In this document: positions 8,033 through 17,092 of the stretch, piece after piece
How positions within the stretch are numbered: position 1 is the first letter of the stretch
How the letters are laid out: every line of letters starts with the position of its first letter
DNA from: Ruminococcaceae bacterium UBA3323
GTDB lineage: Bacteria > Bacillota > Clostridia > Oscillospirales > Acutalibacteraceae
DNA: 64,000 bases
Direction: 5' to 3'
NCBI GenBank assembly: GCA_002361935.1
Contig: DESD01000055.1
Coordinates: 37,124-101,123, forward strand
Program-made: the position numbers and the translations under genes
Notes under the pieces: model-generated
The model's input: the letters and a program-made list of their open reading frames with translations, nothing else
What the model was told of the DNA's origin: nothing
Databases searched by the model: none

Positions 8033-10048
8033 TTACAACACTCCTCTGTAATAAAGTCCTCTTGTATAATCAAAATCAGCCCTTCCCTCGTTTTCATAAA
8101 GGGCAATAATTTTTTCAATATCCCTTTTGCTTTCATCGGTAAAGTAAAAGTGAATAAAATCGGTTTTGATTTCCCGCATTCTGTCTGCCATGTAAAGCGG
8201 CACACTGTTTAATATTTCAACACAGGGATATGGTGAACAAACCACGGGGAAAACCATTCCCTTACGGTCCGTAAGAGAGCCGTTTTTACGGCATGTTTCA
8301 CAGCCGATATTATTTTTAACCGGGCAGTTTCTTGTCAGCATAAGCGGCAGCCTGCCATAAGCAACAATACCGGTATCCTGTGCATTAACCCTGTTTGCCT
8401 CCTCAACGGTCAGTTCAAAGGAAAGAACGGGCGAATGAATCATACCTGCCGCACTGCTGTTGAAAATATTAAGCCCGAAATCACCGAAAACCTTAAAGCC
8501 AAGTCTTTCAGCTAATTTATACGAACCCAAATTTCCGCAAAGTGCATTTTTAACGCCTGCTTTTTTTAGCTGATTCAGCCTTTTTTCAAGCTGCTCCTCT
8601 TTGCCGAAAAGACCTCTCGGCAGTTCAACACCCGCTCTGTTATCAACAAAATCTTCTATAGCAGACCAAACGGGAATAAAGATTCTTTCAAACGGATGCC
8701 TGTCCGGTATTTGCTTTGCATCCGCAAATCTTGCTGTAAAATACGGTCTTCCCGCCGTTGTCCTCGGCGGAATTCTCTCCAAAGGCTTTGCTTCAACAGG
8801 CTGCCGTTCCGTTTTGCACAGCCTGCACACAATCTCTCTTCTTAAAGCATTTATCTTTGAGGCCGGCACAATCAGTCCGTCATCAAGAATAATTTCAACA
8901 GAAGCGGCATAAAACTGTGTTCCGCCAAGCTTTGACAGCCTTTCTGCCAGACTCTCCCGGCTCATTGGCTTATTTATTGCAGTTTCAGGAATATCGCCGA
9001 TAACCTCTGCCGTTTTTCCAAGAGCAGAAGCCGATAATCGAACAGGTTTTCCCTTCAGGCATTCCAGCCTTAAGGCAATCGGAACAAGCGGCTTCTCGTT
9101 ATCATAAAGATGAGAAAGCGTTTTTAAAACATCTTTTGCTGCAACAACGTCCTCCTTCTGCCTTATGCCGAACATTTGCCTGTTCATCTCATTATTGAAA
9201 TAGCCCTGTGTAAAGCCGCTTCGGCTGAAAACACTTTTAAGCATAATTTCATCTTTTATCGAATATTCGTTATGGATTGCTTTTTTTACAGCCGTAACTG
9301 CCGCTGCAATATATTCCGGGCGCTTCATTCTGCCCTCAATTTTAAGGCTTATAACACCAAGCTTTTCTATTTCGGAAAGCTGCCTTATAAGGCTTAAGTC
9401 CTTTAAGCTCAAATCAAAGCTTTTACTGTTGTCCGCTGAAAAGGACAAGCGGCACGGCTGGGCGCAAAGCCCTCTGTTTCCGCTTCGCTGACCAATCACA
9501 GAGGACAGATAACATTGCCCCGACACACTCATACAAAGCGCACCATGAATAAACATTTCCAGCTCTAAATCCGTTTTCCGTCTGATTTCGGCAATTTCCT
9601 CCGCCGTCATCTCCCTTGGCAGCACGGCTCTTGAAAGCCCCAAATCTTTAAGTGCATGAACGCCCTCGGGAGTAATAATACTCATCTGCGTTGAGCCATG
9701 CAGCTTTGCATTTGGAAAACAGGCTTTTATCATCCGAATCACACCGATGTCCTGAACAATAAACGCATCCACACCATAGGAAAGCGCCTTTTTTACAAGC
9801 CTGTATGCATCCTCCATCTCACTGTCCCTGCATAGGGTATTCATCGTAAGATAAACCTTAACACCCCTTTGATGACAATAAGCAACTGCGTTTTCAAGCT
9901 CTTCATCATTAAAATTGCCGGCATTACGACGAGCATTAAGCACCTTACCACCAAGGTAAACCGCATCAGCACCACATCTTACACCGGCAATGAGCGACTC
10001 CTGCGAACCGGCAGGAGCTAATATTTCAAATTTCATATATTCATTCAC
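8033..10048 (-). CDS. U32 family peptidase / RlhA-like protein
   Basis: 671 residues. The N-terminal third has the TIM-barrel opening FEILAPAGSQESLIAGVRCGADAVYLGG and the U32 signature EMFIHGALCMSVSGQCYLSS with GNRGLCAQPCR, whose cysteines are expected to bind an iron-sulfur cluster. The C-terminal half corresponds to the DUF3656-type extension, with further cysteines (NCPVKNNIGCETCRKNG). Relatives are annotated as collagenase-like peptidases, but well-studied members (RlhA, TrhP) take part in RNA hydroxylation, so the peptidase label is doubtful. The start may be ATG 10048 or the in-frame ATG 12 nt later. It is coupled to maf downstream. Confidence 0.92.
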   Translation of the reverse strand: MNEYMKFEILAPAGSQESLIAGVRCGADAVYLGGKVLNARRNAGNFNDEELENAVAYCHQRGVKVYLTMNTLCRDSEMEDAYRLVKKALSYGVDAFIVQDIGVIRMIKACFPNAKLHGSTQMSIITPEGVHALKDLGLSRAVLPREMTAEEIAEIRRKTDLELEMFIHGALCMSVSGQCYLSSVIGQRSGNRGLCAQPCRLSFSADNSKSFDLSLKDLSLIRQLSEIEKLGVISLKIEGRMKRPEYIAAAVTAVKKAIHNEYSIKDEIMLKSVFSRSGFTQGYFNNEMNRQMFGIRQKEDVVAAKDVLKTLSHLYDNEKPLVPIALRLECLKGKPVRLSASALGKTAEVIGDIPETAINKPMSRESLAERLSKLGGTQFYAASVEIILDDGLIVPASKINALRREIVCRLCKTERQPVEAKPLERIPPRTTAGRPYFTARFADAKQIPDRHPFERIFIPVWSAIEDFVDNRAGVELPRGLFGKEEQLEKRLNQLKKAGVKNALCGNLGSYKLAERLGFKVFGDFGLNIFNSSAAGMIHSPVLSFELTVEEANRVNAQDTGIVAYGRLPLMLTRNCPVKNNIGCETCRKNGSLTDRKGMVFPVVCSPYPCVEILNSVPLYMADRMREIKTDFIHFYFTDESKRDIEKIIALYENEGRADFDYTRGLYYRGVL

Positions 10049-10193
10049 ATAGCCTTTCCGGCTACAAACAGCAATAAAAAATCACGAACTTCCTTGCGTA
10101 GCCGAATAAGGTGTGATGTGAATCAGTCATCTCAAAATTATGACACAGGCAAATTCTGAGGACAATACAATCGGTATTGTGTGATTTTTCACA

Positions 10194-10544
10194 CTATGCC
10201 TTCAGCTTTTTTCTGAGATTTTCAAGCTCTCTGTTCAGGCGGTCTATCTCTCGCCTCTCAACATCAACCTCTATCTTGGATCTTGCGGCATCCTCAATAT
10301 AATCCTTAATCTGCGCACGAAGATTATCGGCAGCAGCGGTTGCTTTTTTGCAGCTGTCTGCCTGATCAAGCGCTACAAGAACGGCACACTGAATTAAAGA
10401 AAGGCTTGGATTTGCACTTGTAATAGCCTTCATTTCGGTATCAAGAAGCTCGCCGAGGCTCTCAACATATTCCGGCTCATCCTCGCTTACAATCGTGTAA
10501 TTTACGCCGCATATTTTTAACTGCACTTTATTTTTCTGAGTCAT
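10194..10544 (-). CDS. zapA: Cell division protein ZapA
   Basis: 116 residues from ATG 10544, which has GGAGG at ideal distance; the in-frame extension upstream lacks one. The N-terminus KVQLKICGVNYTIVSEDEPEYVESLGELLD matches the ZapA globular head, and the C-terminal half is a coiled coil (RREIDRLNRELENLRKKLKA). ZapA bundles FtsZ protofilaments at the division ring. It is transcribed from its own promoter, 145 nt ahead of the U32 gene. Confidence 0.88.
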   Translation of the reverse strand: MTQKNKVQLKICGVNYTIVSEDEPEYVESLGELLDTEMKAITSANPSLSLIQCAVLVALDQADSCKKATAAADNLRAQIKDYIEDAARSKIEVDVERREIDRLNRELENLRKKLKA

Positions 10545-10587
10545 AATTATGCCTCCAATAACAAATTTCGATATTTTATATAGTATA

Positions 10588-10616
10588 AGTATAGCAAGAT
10601 AATAAATTATTGTCAA
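10588..10616 (-). promoter_or_regulatory. Sigma-A promoter of zapA
   Basis: TTGACA (10611-10616), 17-nt spacer, TATACT (10588-10593) on the minus strand. Confidence 0.7.
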
Positions 10617-10668
10617 ATATTAAAAATTTCTGCCGAATTTCAGCGAATAAAAAAACAGAAAAAATTAC

Positions 10669-12042
10669 TTAAATCGGAAGAATTAAAACGGCAAAACCAA
10701 TATAAACAAGCAGGGAAACCACATCCGAAAGCGTTGTAATAAACGGATTTGCAAGTACGGCAGGATCAAAGCCCATTTTCTTGGCAATAATCGGCAGCGT
10801 GCTTCCGATTATCTTTGCACATATTGTTTCAAACAATATCGTAAGGCTTATAACAACAGCAACCATTAAGGTTATATCCTGATTTCCAAGAATAATACGG
10901 TCAAACAATAACAGCTTTGCGAAGCAAACAATTGCAAGAGACACACCGCTTATTGCACCGATACGAAACTCTTTCCATATTACCTTGAAGATATCTTTAA
11001 AGCTCACCTCATCAAGAGAAATGGCACGAATGATTGTTGCACTGGACTGTCCGCCGGAATTTCCGCCCGTACCCATAAGCATAGGAATAAAAGCAGATAA
11101 AACAGCCATTTCCATCAGCCTGTCCTCAAAGGTTGTTAAGATCTGGCTTGTAAGCGTTGCTAAAATCATAAGCAGCATAAGCCACGGAATTCTTTTTTTC
11201 CACAAATCTATAACGCTTGTTTTCAGATAGGGCGTATCCGTTGGCGTGATAGCAGCCATTTTCTGGATATCCTCGGTATTTTCTTCCTGAATAACATCAA
11301 TTGCATCGTCAACCGTAATAATGCCGACCAGCCTGTTTTCCATATCTACAACAGGAAGAGCAAGAAAATCATATTTTGAAAGGGTTCGTGTAGCGGTTTC
11401 CTGATCATCAAGGGTATTGATGGAAATTACATTTGTTTCCATAAAATCCTCAATAACATCATCGTAATCGCTTAAAAGAAGCTCTTTAACCGTTGTAACG
11501 CCGATAAGGTGCCTTGAAGCATCTGTTACATAGCAGGTATAAATCGTTTCCTTATCAAGACCGGTCCGTCTGATTCTTTTAAAGGCATCCTCAACCGTCA
11601 TATCCCTTTTAAGGTCAACAAATTCGGTAGTCATAATAGAGCCTGCCGAATCCTCCGGATATTTTAGGATGGTATTTATAGCTTCCCTTGTTTCCGGGTC
11701 TGTATTCCTAAGAATTCGCTTAACGATTGTTGCAGGCATTTCCTCAATAATATCCGCCGCATCATCAATATATAATTCGTCAAGCACCTCTTTAAGCTCT
11801 GTATCGGAAAAGGCAATAATTAAATTCTCCTGCGTATCACCGTCAAATTCAACAAAAGTATCAGCCGCATTCTCCTTAGTTAAAAGTCGGAAAAGGAACA
11901 CGCGCTCACGCTCATCAAAAACATTTTCAAGAAGCTGGGCAATATCGGCCGGATTGATTTCGTTAAGATATTTCTTCAATTCGCTGATATTACGATTGCG
12001 GTGAAGCTCATTTATACGCTCCAGCATTTCATCAAATTCCAC
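10669..12042 (-). CDS. mgtE: Magnesium transporter MgtE
   Basis: 457 residues from a GTG start at 12042 (VEFDEMLERINEL), preceded by AAAGGA at 9 nt; the further extension runs into a repeat element and is rejected. The order is an N-terminal superhelical domain, two CBS domains (about residues 130-260, with SIMTTEFVDLKRDMTVEDAF), and a five-helix membrane domain with the conserved LMGTGGNSGGQSS pore motif. MgtE is a magnesium-gated Mg2+ channel whose CBS domains close it when magnesium is plentiful. No M-box leader is visible; the upstream stretch holds an interspersed repeat. Confidence 0.96.
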   Translation of the reverse strand: MEFDEMLERINELHRNRNISELKKYLNEINPADIAQLLENVFDERERVFLFRLLTKENAADTFVEFDGDTQENLIIAFSDTELKEVLDELYIDDAADIIEEMPATIVKRILRNTDPETREAINTILKYPEDSAGSIMTTEFVDLKRDMTVEDAFKRIRRTGLDKETIYTCYVTDASRHLIGVTTVKELLLSDYDDVIEDFMETNVISINTLDDQETATRTLSKYDFLALPVVDMENRLVGIITVDDAIDVIQEENTEDIQKMAAITPTDTPYLKTSVIDLWKKRIPWLMLLMILATLTSQILTTFEDRLMEMAVLSAFIPMLMGTGGNSGGQSSATIIRAISLDEVSFKDIFKVIWKEFRIGAISGVSLAIVCFAKLLLFDRIILGNQDITLMVAVVISLTILFETICAKIIGSTLPIIAKKMGFDPAVLANPFITTLSDVVSLLVYIGFAVLILPI

Positions 12043-12071
12043 AAACTCACATCCTTTTCCAATAAATATAA

Positions 12072-12170
12072 AAACCTGTCTGCCTCCCTTGATAAAGGAA
12101 GGTGCGTGCACAGCACTTGAAGGAATTAAGGTAGGAGAACGGGTAAACCGTCCCTCATACTAATTATTCG
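12072..12170. repeat. Interspersed repeat, copy 1 (CCTGTCTGCCTCCCTTG family)
   Basis: The first 32 bp match 44048-44079 at 30 of 32 positions, with an imperfect hairpin (CTCCCTTGATAAAGGAAG). The remainder diverges but keeps similar hairpin spacing. It lies between mgtE and the cadherin-like gene and carries no ORF. The right end is approximate. Confidence 0.6.
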
Positions 12171-12199
12171 TTAGGTGCGGCATCCTAAATATGCCGTAT

Positions 12200-13063
12200 T
12201 CAATCATTCGTTTTATAAAACGGTTTTTCATCGCTGTCATACACATTAACCGTAACTCTTCTTGCAATTTTCGCAGCAATAAGAACTACAAGCAGACCCC
12301 CTGCAGCAGAAAGGCATATAACGGTGAAAATCGGCTTCTGATAAAAAAGCTCTCCGTCTACAAACGAAATGAATGCCGGATTGTTTTTTTCAGCCTTAAC
12401 CTCTTCCATGGTTTTCTCAACACGGCGAACCTTAAAGGTATATTTCTTCGTTGTTCCGTCCGACGCAAGAACCGTTACGCTGAGTTCAGGCTGCTGACTG
12501 CTGTTTATCTCAATGCTTAGGGGATCGCAGTGTGCATTGATATCCTGCGTTATCGGCGTAATATCAAGCTGCGTTAAATCCTTTGGAATATAAAGCTTAT
12601 ATTCCGTATCCGTATCGTTGATTGCAGGCTGAACCTCGCCGTATTCACTGGAAATCCCGGATAAATTTGCATTGGAGGACAGGGTGAAATCAACTACATT
12701 GCTGTAATTAAAGGTGTAAATAATACTTCCGTTTTCAAAGGAAAGTGTAACGATAATGGCATTCTGATGATTTAACCCGTCATAGCCGTAGGTAACAAAA
12801 ACATTTGCATCGCCTGCAACATGATAGCCGTTTAATGTAGGGCTTACTGCTGGATCCTCCAATGTAATGGTATACATGGTTTTATTCTTCTGAAAGCCAC
12901 CGTCTATCTCTGCATTGGTAAAGGAAATCGTTTCAAGATAAGGAACGCTGGTCAGCGGCAAAAGCTGGTTTTCCTCAGCATAAACCGAGAAAGAAACAGC
13001 CGTGCATCCAAACGCCGTTATCAAAGCAAAGAGTAAAGAAAGAATTTTTTTTGTGTTCATCAT
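12200..13063 (-). CDS. Surface protein with cadherin-like beta-sandwich, membrane anchored
   Basis: 287 residues: signal peptide (ILSLLFALITAFGCTAVSFSVYA), an immunoglobulin-like N-terminal segment, a cadherin-like beta-sandwich (about residues 130-215; LSGISSEYGEVQPAINDTDTEY..., ending TTKKYTFKVRR), and a C-terminal membrane helix (VICLSAAGGLLVVLIAAKIA) with a short basic cytoplasmic tail. Such domains usually serve in cell-surface adhesion or scaffolding. The ATGATG start overlaps the stop of the upstream gene, so it is translationally coupled to the DUF4015-like gene and rpe. Confidence 0.85.
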   Translation of the reverse strand: MMNTKKILSLLFALITAFGCTAVSFSVYAEENQLLPLTSVPYLETISFTNAEIDGGFQKNKTMYTITLEDPAVSPTLNGYHVAGDANVFVTYGYDGLNHQNAIIVTLSFENGSIIYTFNYSNVVDFTLSSNANLSGISSEYGEVQPAINDTDTEYKLYIPKDLTQLDITPITQDINAHCDPLSIEINSSQQPELSVTVLASDGTTKKYTFKVRRVEKTMEEVKAEKNNPAFISFVDGELFYQKPIFTVICLSAAGGLLVVLIAAKIARRVTVNVYDSDEKPFYKTND

Positions 13064-14139
13064 GATTTATCAGCAAGAATAAAGCTGCCTATTCCGCTTT
13101 CCTCCAATTTTTCTTTAATTAAATATTTATCTGCAGATGTTTCTATGTAATACACCTGGTTTTCATTCAGCTTCCTGTTTGTTTTTTCGGATACTTCACT
13201 GCTGTCATCGTCCGCTGCCTTTTCGCTAAGGGAAACATCAACAGCTTCAAGAAGTCTGATATCCGTTCCTATATCCTCATAAAGCTTCGCTGAAATTGCA
13301 GCAAAGCCGTCTGAATATTTTTCTCCGATCCCGCCCGGAAGCTTTGTTTTGGTCAAAACAAAAACCTTAACGCCCTGACTGTAAGTTTCTGCAATTATAT
13401 CCCGGATATATCTGTAGGCAAGCTCCGAATCCGGATTCAGATATGTGTTTCCGTCATCATCGGAATAAACCTTTCCGCTCTCGTCGGGAACAGCAAGACC
13501 GCTGTCCTTAGCTGGAACAATATTATCCTGATAGCAGGAAACGATTCCCACGGGAAGAATATCCGAAAGCGTCAGTTCATTCACGGATTCCTTAAACTTC
13601 GCAGCCGGAAAGGCCACTGCCCCATAGGTATCAACATTTGCAAGCGCACTTCTGTAAGCAACGGAGCCGTCCTCCCTTTTGATATCAAACGCAACGCTGC
13701 TGAAGCCGTAGGACTGTGCATCGGAAATAACGGACGACAGCATGACCGCATTATCAAGAGAAACGGGATCCGTGCAGCACCCCTCAATACGGATTGCTAT
13801 TTTATTAAAGCCGTCTGCCTTATCGGAAACAGCCGTGGCAAGATCGGGCATTCTGTGGCGGATCATATAAACATCCATTGCCGCATAGCCTGCAAAAACA
13901 ATTGCAATGCAAAGAAATACATAGCCTACTGTTTTGAATGCCTTTTTAACCTTTTTTCCAAGCTTCTTTCTTTTATTTCGGGGCTTTTTCTTCGGTCTTA
14001 AATAATCAAATTTATCGGAATAAATTCCGTCATCGGCATATTTATCGGCAAAATCAATTTCCCTGCCCTGTACCTGCTCGGTCCAAGTTTGATTTCGCTT
14101 TACATTTTTATAAAAACGCTTTCTCTTTCTTTGTTTCAT
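13060..14139 (-). CDS. Membrane-anchored DUF4015-like putative glycoside hydrolase
   Basis: 359 residues. A very basic cytoplasmic N-terminus (LRPKKKPRNKRKKLGKKVKK) precedes one membrane helix (VGYVFLCIAIVFAGYAAM), then an outer domain with AVMLSSVISDAQSYGFSSVAFDIKREDGSVAYRS, TLSDILPVGIVSCYQDNI, DGNTYLNPDSELAYRYIRDII, a TIM-barrel-like pattern similar to the DUF4015 putative glycosyl hydrolase group. Catalytic residues are not established. It overlaps rpe by 4 nt (ATGA) and the next gene by 4 nt, giving an rpe-orf-orf operon. Role in cell-wall sugar processing is inference. Confidence 0.8.
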   Translation of the reverse strand: MKQRKRKRFYKNVKRNQTWTEQVQGREIDFADKYADDGIYSDKFDYLRPKKKPRNKRKKLGKKVKKAFKTVGYVFLCIAIVFAGYAAMDVYMIRHRMPDLATAVSDKADGFNKIAIRIEGCCTDPVSLDNAVMLSSVISDAQSYGFSSVAFDIKREDGSVAYRSALANVDTYGAVAFPAAKFKESVNELTLSDILPVGIVSCYQDNIVPAKDSGLAVPDESGKVYSDDDGNTYLNPDSELAYRYIRDIIAETYSQGVKVFVLTKTKLPGGIGEKYSDGFAAISAKLYEDIGTDIRLLEAVDVSLSEKAADDDSSEVSEKTNRKLNENQVYYIETSADKYLIKEKLEESGIGSFILADKS

Positions 14140-14786
14140 ATACCTCTTGCATTCCTTTTTAAGAGAGAAATGGTTTCGGCAGGGTTTTCACTTTTGAATA
14201 CTGCCGAGCCTGCAACAAAAACATTTGCTCCCGCCTCTGCACAAACCTTCACGGTTTCGGCATTGATTCCGCCGTCTACCTGAATATCAAGATCCGGGCA
14301 GTCTTTTCTGAGCCTTCTGATTTTCGGCATCATATTTTCCATAAAGCTTTGGCCGCCGAAGCCCGGCTCAACCGTCATAACAAGCACCATGGAAAGCTTA
14401 TCCAAAAACGGATAAACGGCATCAATATCCGTGTTCGGCTTAACGGCAAGCGCAGCCCTGCAGCCGCAGGCAATAATTTTATCTATTGTTTTCCGGGTAT
14501 CACTTTCGCTTTCAATATGAAACGAAATGATATCCGCCCCTGCCTCGGCAAAATCCTCAATATATTTTAACGGTTCGGATATCATAAGATGAACATCAAA
14601 GGGAACCCCGCAAACGCTTTTTAACGCTTTGATAACAGGCGCACCGATTGTAATATTCGGAACAAAATGCCCATCCATAACATCAAGATGAATAAGTTCT
14701 GCACCTGCGTTTTCACACTTTTTAAGCTCTGCTTCAAGATTCGCAAAATCCGAAGCAAGCATTGACGGCGAAATTTTAATATCCAT
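14136..14786 (-). CDS. rpe: Ribulose-phosphate 3-epimerase
   Basis: 216 residues. Motifs ISPSMLASDFANL, IHLDVMDGHFVPNITIG, PFDVHLMISEP, VLVMTVEPGFGGQSF and VDGGINAETV are all present, including the metal-binding His/Asp residues. The enzyme interconverts D-ribulose 5-phosphate and D-xylulose 5-phosphate in the pentose phosphate pathway. AAGGAG precedes the ATG at 14786. The leader contains a 30-nt motif shared with the fprA leader. Confidence 0.97.
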   Translation of the reverse strand: MDIKISPSMLASDFANLEAELKKCENAGAELIHLDVMDGHFVPNITIGAPVIKALKSVCGVPFDVHLMISEPLKYIEDFAEAGADIISFHIESESDTRKTIDKIIACGCRAALAVKPNTDIDAVYPFLDKLSMVLVMTVEPGFGGQSFMENMMPKIRRLRKDCPDLDIQVDGGINAETVKVCAEAGANVFVAGSAVFKSENPAETISLLKRNARGI

Positions 14787-14801
14787 AGCTTCTCCTTAAA
14801 T

Positions 14802-14832
14802 CCGAACACGGTTAAAACGGCTGATTTGCCCG
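14802..14832 (-). promoter_or_regulatory. Shared 5' leader motif, rpe copy
   Basis: On the minus strand GGGCAAATCAGCC, then TTTTAACC, then TTCGG. The same order occurs at 24314-24345 in the fprA leader. GGC and GCC can pair around AAATCA. It lies inside the predicted 5' untranslated region. Confidence 0.4.
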
Positions 14833-14874
14833 ACTGCATAATTTATCAAATTTTGTATAGGCATAATTATCTAT

Positions 14875-14903
14875 ATTATACATTCAAAAAGCCGTAAAAT
14901 CAA
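14875..14903 (-). promoter_or_regulatory. Sigma-A promoter of rpe
   Basis: TTGATT (14898-14903), 17-nt spacer, TATAAT (14875-14880) on the minus strand. Confidence 0.6.
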
Positions 14904-14931
14904 CCAAATAATATAATAAATTAAATTCTAC

Positions 14932-14960
14932 TTGTATTTAATATATAAGTGTAGTAAAAT
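14932..14960 (+). promoter_or_regulatory. Sigma-A promoter of the ABC-F gene
   Basis: TTGTAT (14932-14937), 17-nt spacer, TAAAAT (14955-14960), about 40 nt before the ribosome binding site. Confidence 0.45.
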
Positions 14961-15009
14961 ATATGCGTTATTTTTAATAGTTAAAAAGCTTTTTTATGGA
15001 GGAAAAATT

Positions 15010-16617
15010 ATGATACAGGCAAATAATGTTACCGTTCAGTTCGGCGGCAAGGCTTTATTTGAAAGAGTTAATGTTATATTCTCTCCCGGCAACTGCTATG
15101 GTATTATCGGCGCAAACGGCGCCGGAAAGTCAACCTTTCTTAAGGTTTTAAGCGGTGATCTGGAACCTCAGAAGGGCGATGTTTTTATGACCCCCGGCGA
15201 AAGGCTTTCCGTTTTGGAGCAGGATCACTTTAAATATGACGAATATGAGGTTGTAAGAACCGTTCTTATGGGAAATCCCCGTCTTATTGAGATTATGGAG
15301 GAAAAGGATGCTCTTTATGCAAAGCCCGATTTCAGTGAGGAGGACGGCATAAAAGCAGGTGAGTTGGAAGCCGAATTTGCCGATCTGGACGGCTGGAACG
15401 CGGAATCGGATGCTGAGTTTATGCTCAACAAATTGGGTGTAACCGATGAATACCATTACCTTAAAATGGCTGAACTGCCGTCTGATTTAAAGGTAAAGGT
15501 GCTTCTTGCAAAGGCTCTTTTCGGAAACCCGGACGTATTGCTTCTTGACGAGCCTACAAACCATCTTGATTTATCGGCAATCCGCTGGCTTGAAAATTTC
15601 CTGCTTGATTTTGAGAATACGGTTATCGTTGTTTCCCACGACAGACATTTCCTGAATAAGGTCTGCACGCATATCTGCGATGTTGATTTCGGCAAAATTC
15701 AGATGTATGTCGGCAACTATGATTTCTGGTATGAATACACCCAGATGCGTCAGCGCCAGCAGAGGGATCAGAATAAAAAGAATGAGCAGAAAATTAAGGA
15801 ACTGCAGGAATTCATTCAGCGCTTCAGTGCAAACGCTTCTAAATCAAAACAGGCAACAAGCCGTAAAAAGCAGCTTGATGCCCTTGAAATGATTGAAATG
15901 CCCGTTTCCTCAAGACGTTTCCCCTATGTTGATTTTAAACCGGACAGAGAATGCGGAAACGATCTTCTGCGTGTTGACCATCTTACCAAGACAATCGGCG
16001 ACAGAAAGGTGCTGGATGATATTTCATTTGTTATTCACCCAAGAGAAAAGGTTGCCTTCGTCGGCTCGGATGTTGTTGCCAAAACAACGCTTTTCAAAAT
16101 CATTATGGGCGAAATGGAGCCGGATGAAGGCGAATTCAAATGGGGCGTTACAACATCACAAAGCTATTTCCCAAGCGACAACAGCGAGTATTTTGACGGC
16201 GTGGACCTTAACCTTATAGACTGGCTCCGCCAATACACAACCCAAACGCTTGAAACAGATATCAGAAGCTGGCTCGGCAGAATGCTTTTCAGCGGTGACG
16301 ATGCCCTTAAAATGTCCAATGTGCTTTCGGGCGGTGAGCGTGTTCGCTGTATGCTTTGCAAAATGATGCTCAGCGGTGCAAATGTGCTTGTTCTTGATGA
16401 GCCTACAAACCATCTGGACCTTGAGTCAATTACTGCGCTGAACAACGGACTTATCCGTTATCCCGAAACGGTTCTCTTTACATCGCACGACCATCAGTTT
16501 ATTCAAACGGTTGCAGACAGAATCATCGAAATTTCAGGCGATAAAATGGTTGACCATAAGGGAACATATGATGAATTCCTTGAAACCTTTGATGAGGATC
16601 AGTTAAAAAAATATTAA
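15010..16617 (+). CDS. ABC-F family ATPase (YkpA/YbiT-like)
   Basis: 535 residues from ATG 15010, preceded by GGAGG; the longer in-frame start lies before the promoter elements. Two ABC domains are joined by a charged linker (about residues 245-320) and there are no membrane segments. Domain 1 has GANGAGKST and LLLDEPTNHLD but a weak signature (SDLKVKVLLAKALF). Domain 2 has an altered Walker A (GSDVVAKTT) with a good signature (LSGGERVR) and LVLDEPTNHLD. ABC-F proteins act on the ribosome as translation factors or antibiotic-protection proteins; this type is usually housekeeping. A bidirectional terminator follows. Confidence 0.92.
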   Translation: MIQANNVTVQFGGKALFERVNVIFSPGNCYGIIGANGAGKSTFLKVLSGDLEPQKGDVFMTPGERLSVLEQDHFKYDEYEVVRTVLMGNPRLIEIMEEKDALYAKPDFSEEDGIKAGELEAEFADLDGWNAESDAEFMLNKLGVTDEYHYLKMAELPSDLKVKVLLAKALFGNPDVLLLDEPTNHLDLSAIRWLENFLLDFENTVIVVSHDRHFLNKVCTHICDVDFGKIQMYVGNYDFWYEYTQMRQRQQRDQNKKNEQKIKELQEFIQRFSANASKSKQATSRKKQLDALEMIEMPVSSRRFPYVDFKPDRECGNDLLRVDHLTKTIGDRKVLDDISFVIHPREKVAFVGSDVVAKTTLFKIIMGEMEPDEGEFKWGVTTSQSYFPSDNSEYFDGVDLNLIDWLRQYTTQTLETDIRSWLGRMLFSGDDALKMSNVLSGGERVRCMLCKMMLSGANVLVLDEPTNHLDLESITALNNGLIRYPETVLFTSHDHQFIQTVADRIIEISGDKMVDHKGTYDEFLETFDEDQLKKY

Positions 16618-16620
16618 TAT

Positions 16621-16654
16621 AAACAAAAAGCCACGGCATCGTGGCTTTTTGTTT
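16621..16654. terminator. Bidirectional terminator between ABC-F and RHH genes
   Basis: AAACAAAAAGCCACG pairs perfectly with CGTGGCTTTTTGTTT around loop GCAT. T-runs on both strands serve the two converging genes. Confidence 0.85.
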
Positions 16655-16672
16655 ATATTGCTGAAAACAGTT

Positions 16673-17038
16673 TTAACTTTTTTCGGCAAGCTTATACACT
16701 GCTCTTCTTCCATACTTCCCCATACCCATGAAACGAATACCGGTATCCGGATTGTTTACAACATAATTGTAGAATTTTTTTCCAAATACTCCGGCCGGAC
16801 CTCGCTCTATTGTCCATTCTTTTGCATAAACATCCGGAAGTGTAAAGCCATCCGGAAATTTTTCATCGCTGAAATTTCCATGCTTTATTCTGTTAACTGC
16901 TTCCTCAGGTGTAAAAATTGTGTTCTCATCAAATATTTGGCTTCTGATATAATCCTGCATGCTCTGATTTTCCCTCTCTGCCATTTCCTTAAGAAGATTA
17001 TAATGCTCTTCACTTAATGTTAATTTTACAATTGGCAT
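16673..17038 (-). CDS. Ribbon-helix-helix protein with DUF1413-like C-terminus
   Basis: 121 residues. The N-terminus VKLTLSEEHYNLLKEMAE with SMQDYIRSQIF has the strand-helix-helix pattern of ribbon-helix-helix DNA-binding proteins. The C-terminal half (GFTLPDVYAKEWTIERGPAG, VFGKKFYNYVVNN, GIRFMGMGKYGRRAVYKL) resembles the small DUF1413 domain. It is preceded by GGAGG, a perfect consensus promoter and a 23-bp inverted repeat, so autorepression is likely (inference). It could also be an antitoxin-like protein, but no toxin gene is adjacent. Confidence 0.82.
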   Translation of the reverse strand: MPIVKLTLSEEHYNLLKEMAERENQSMQDYIRSQIFDENTIFTPEEAVNRIKHGNFSDEKFPDGFTLPDVYAKEWTIERGPAGVFGKKFYNYVVNNPDTGIRFMGMGKYGRRAVYKLAEKS

Positions 17039-17064
17039 ATGTATGCCTCCTTTTTATTATTTTA

Positions 17065-17087
17065 TGTAGTCGGGTACCTTGTCTACA
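17065..17087. promoter_or_regulatory. Inverted repeat in the leader of the RHH gene (possible operator)
   Basis: TGTAG and CTACA flank a central GGTACC, a nearly symmetric 23-bp site between the -10 box and the ribosome binding site of the RHH gene. RHH proteins normally bind such sites as dimers of dimers. Confidence 0.4.
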
Positions 17088-17092
17088 ATTTG

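Noticed and set aside
12043..12199. M-box magnesium riboswitch before mgtE
   Set aside because: The stretch is taken up by an interspersed repeat and lacks M-box motifs.
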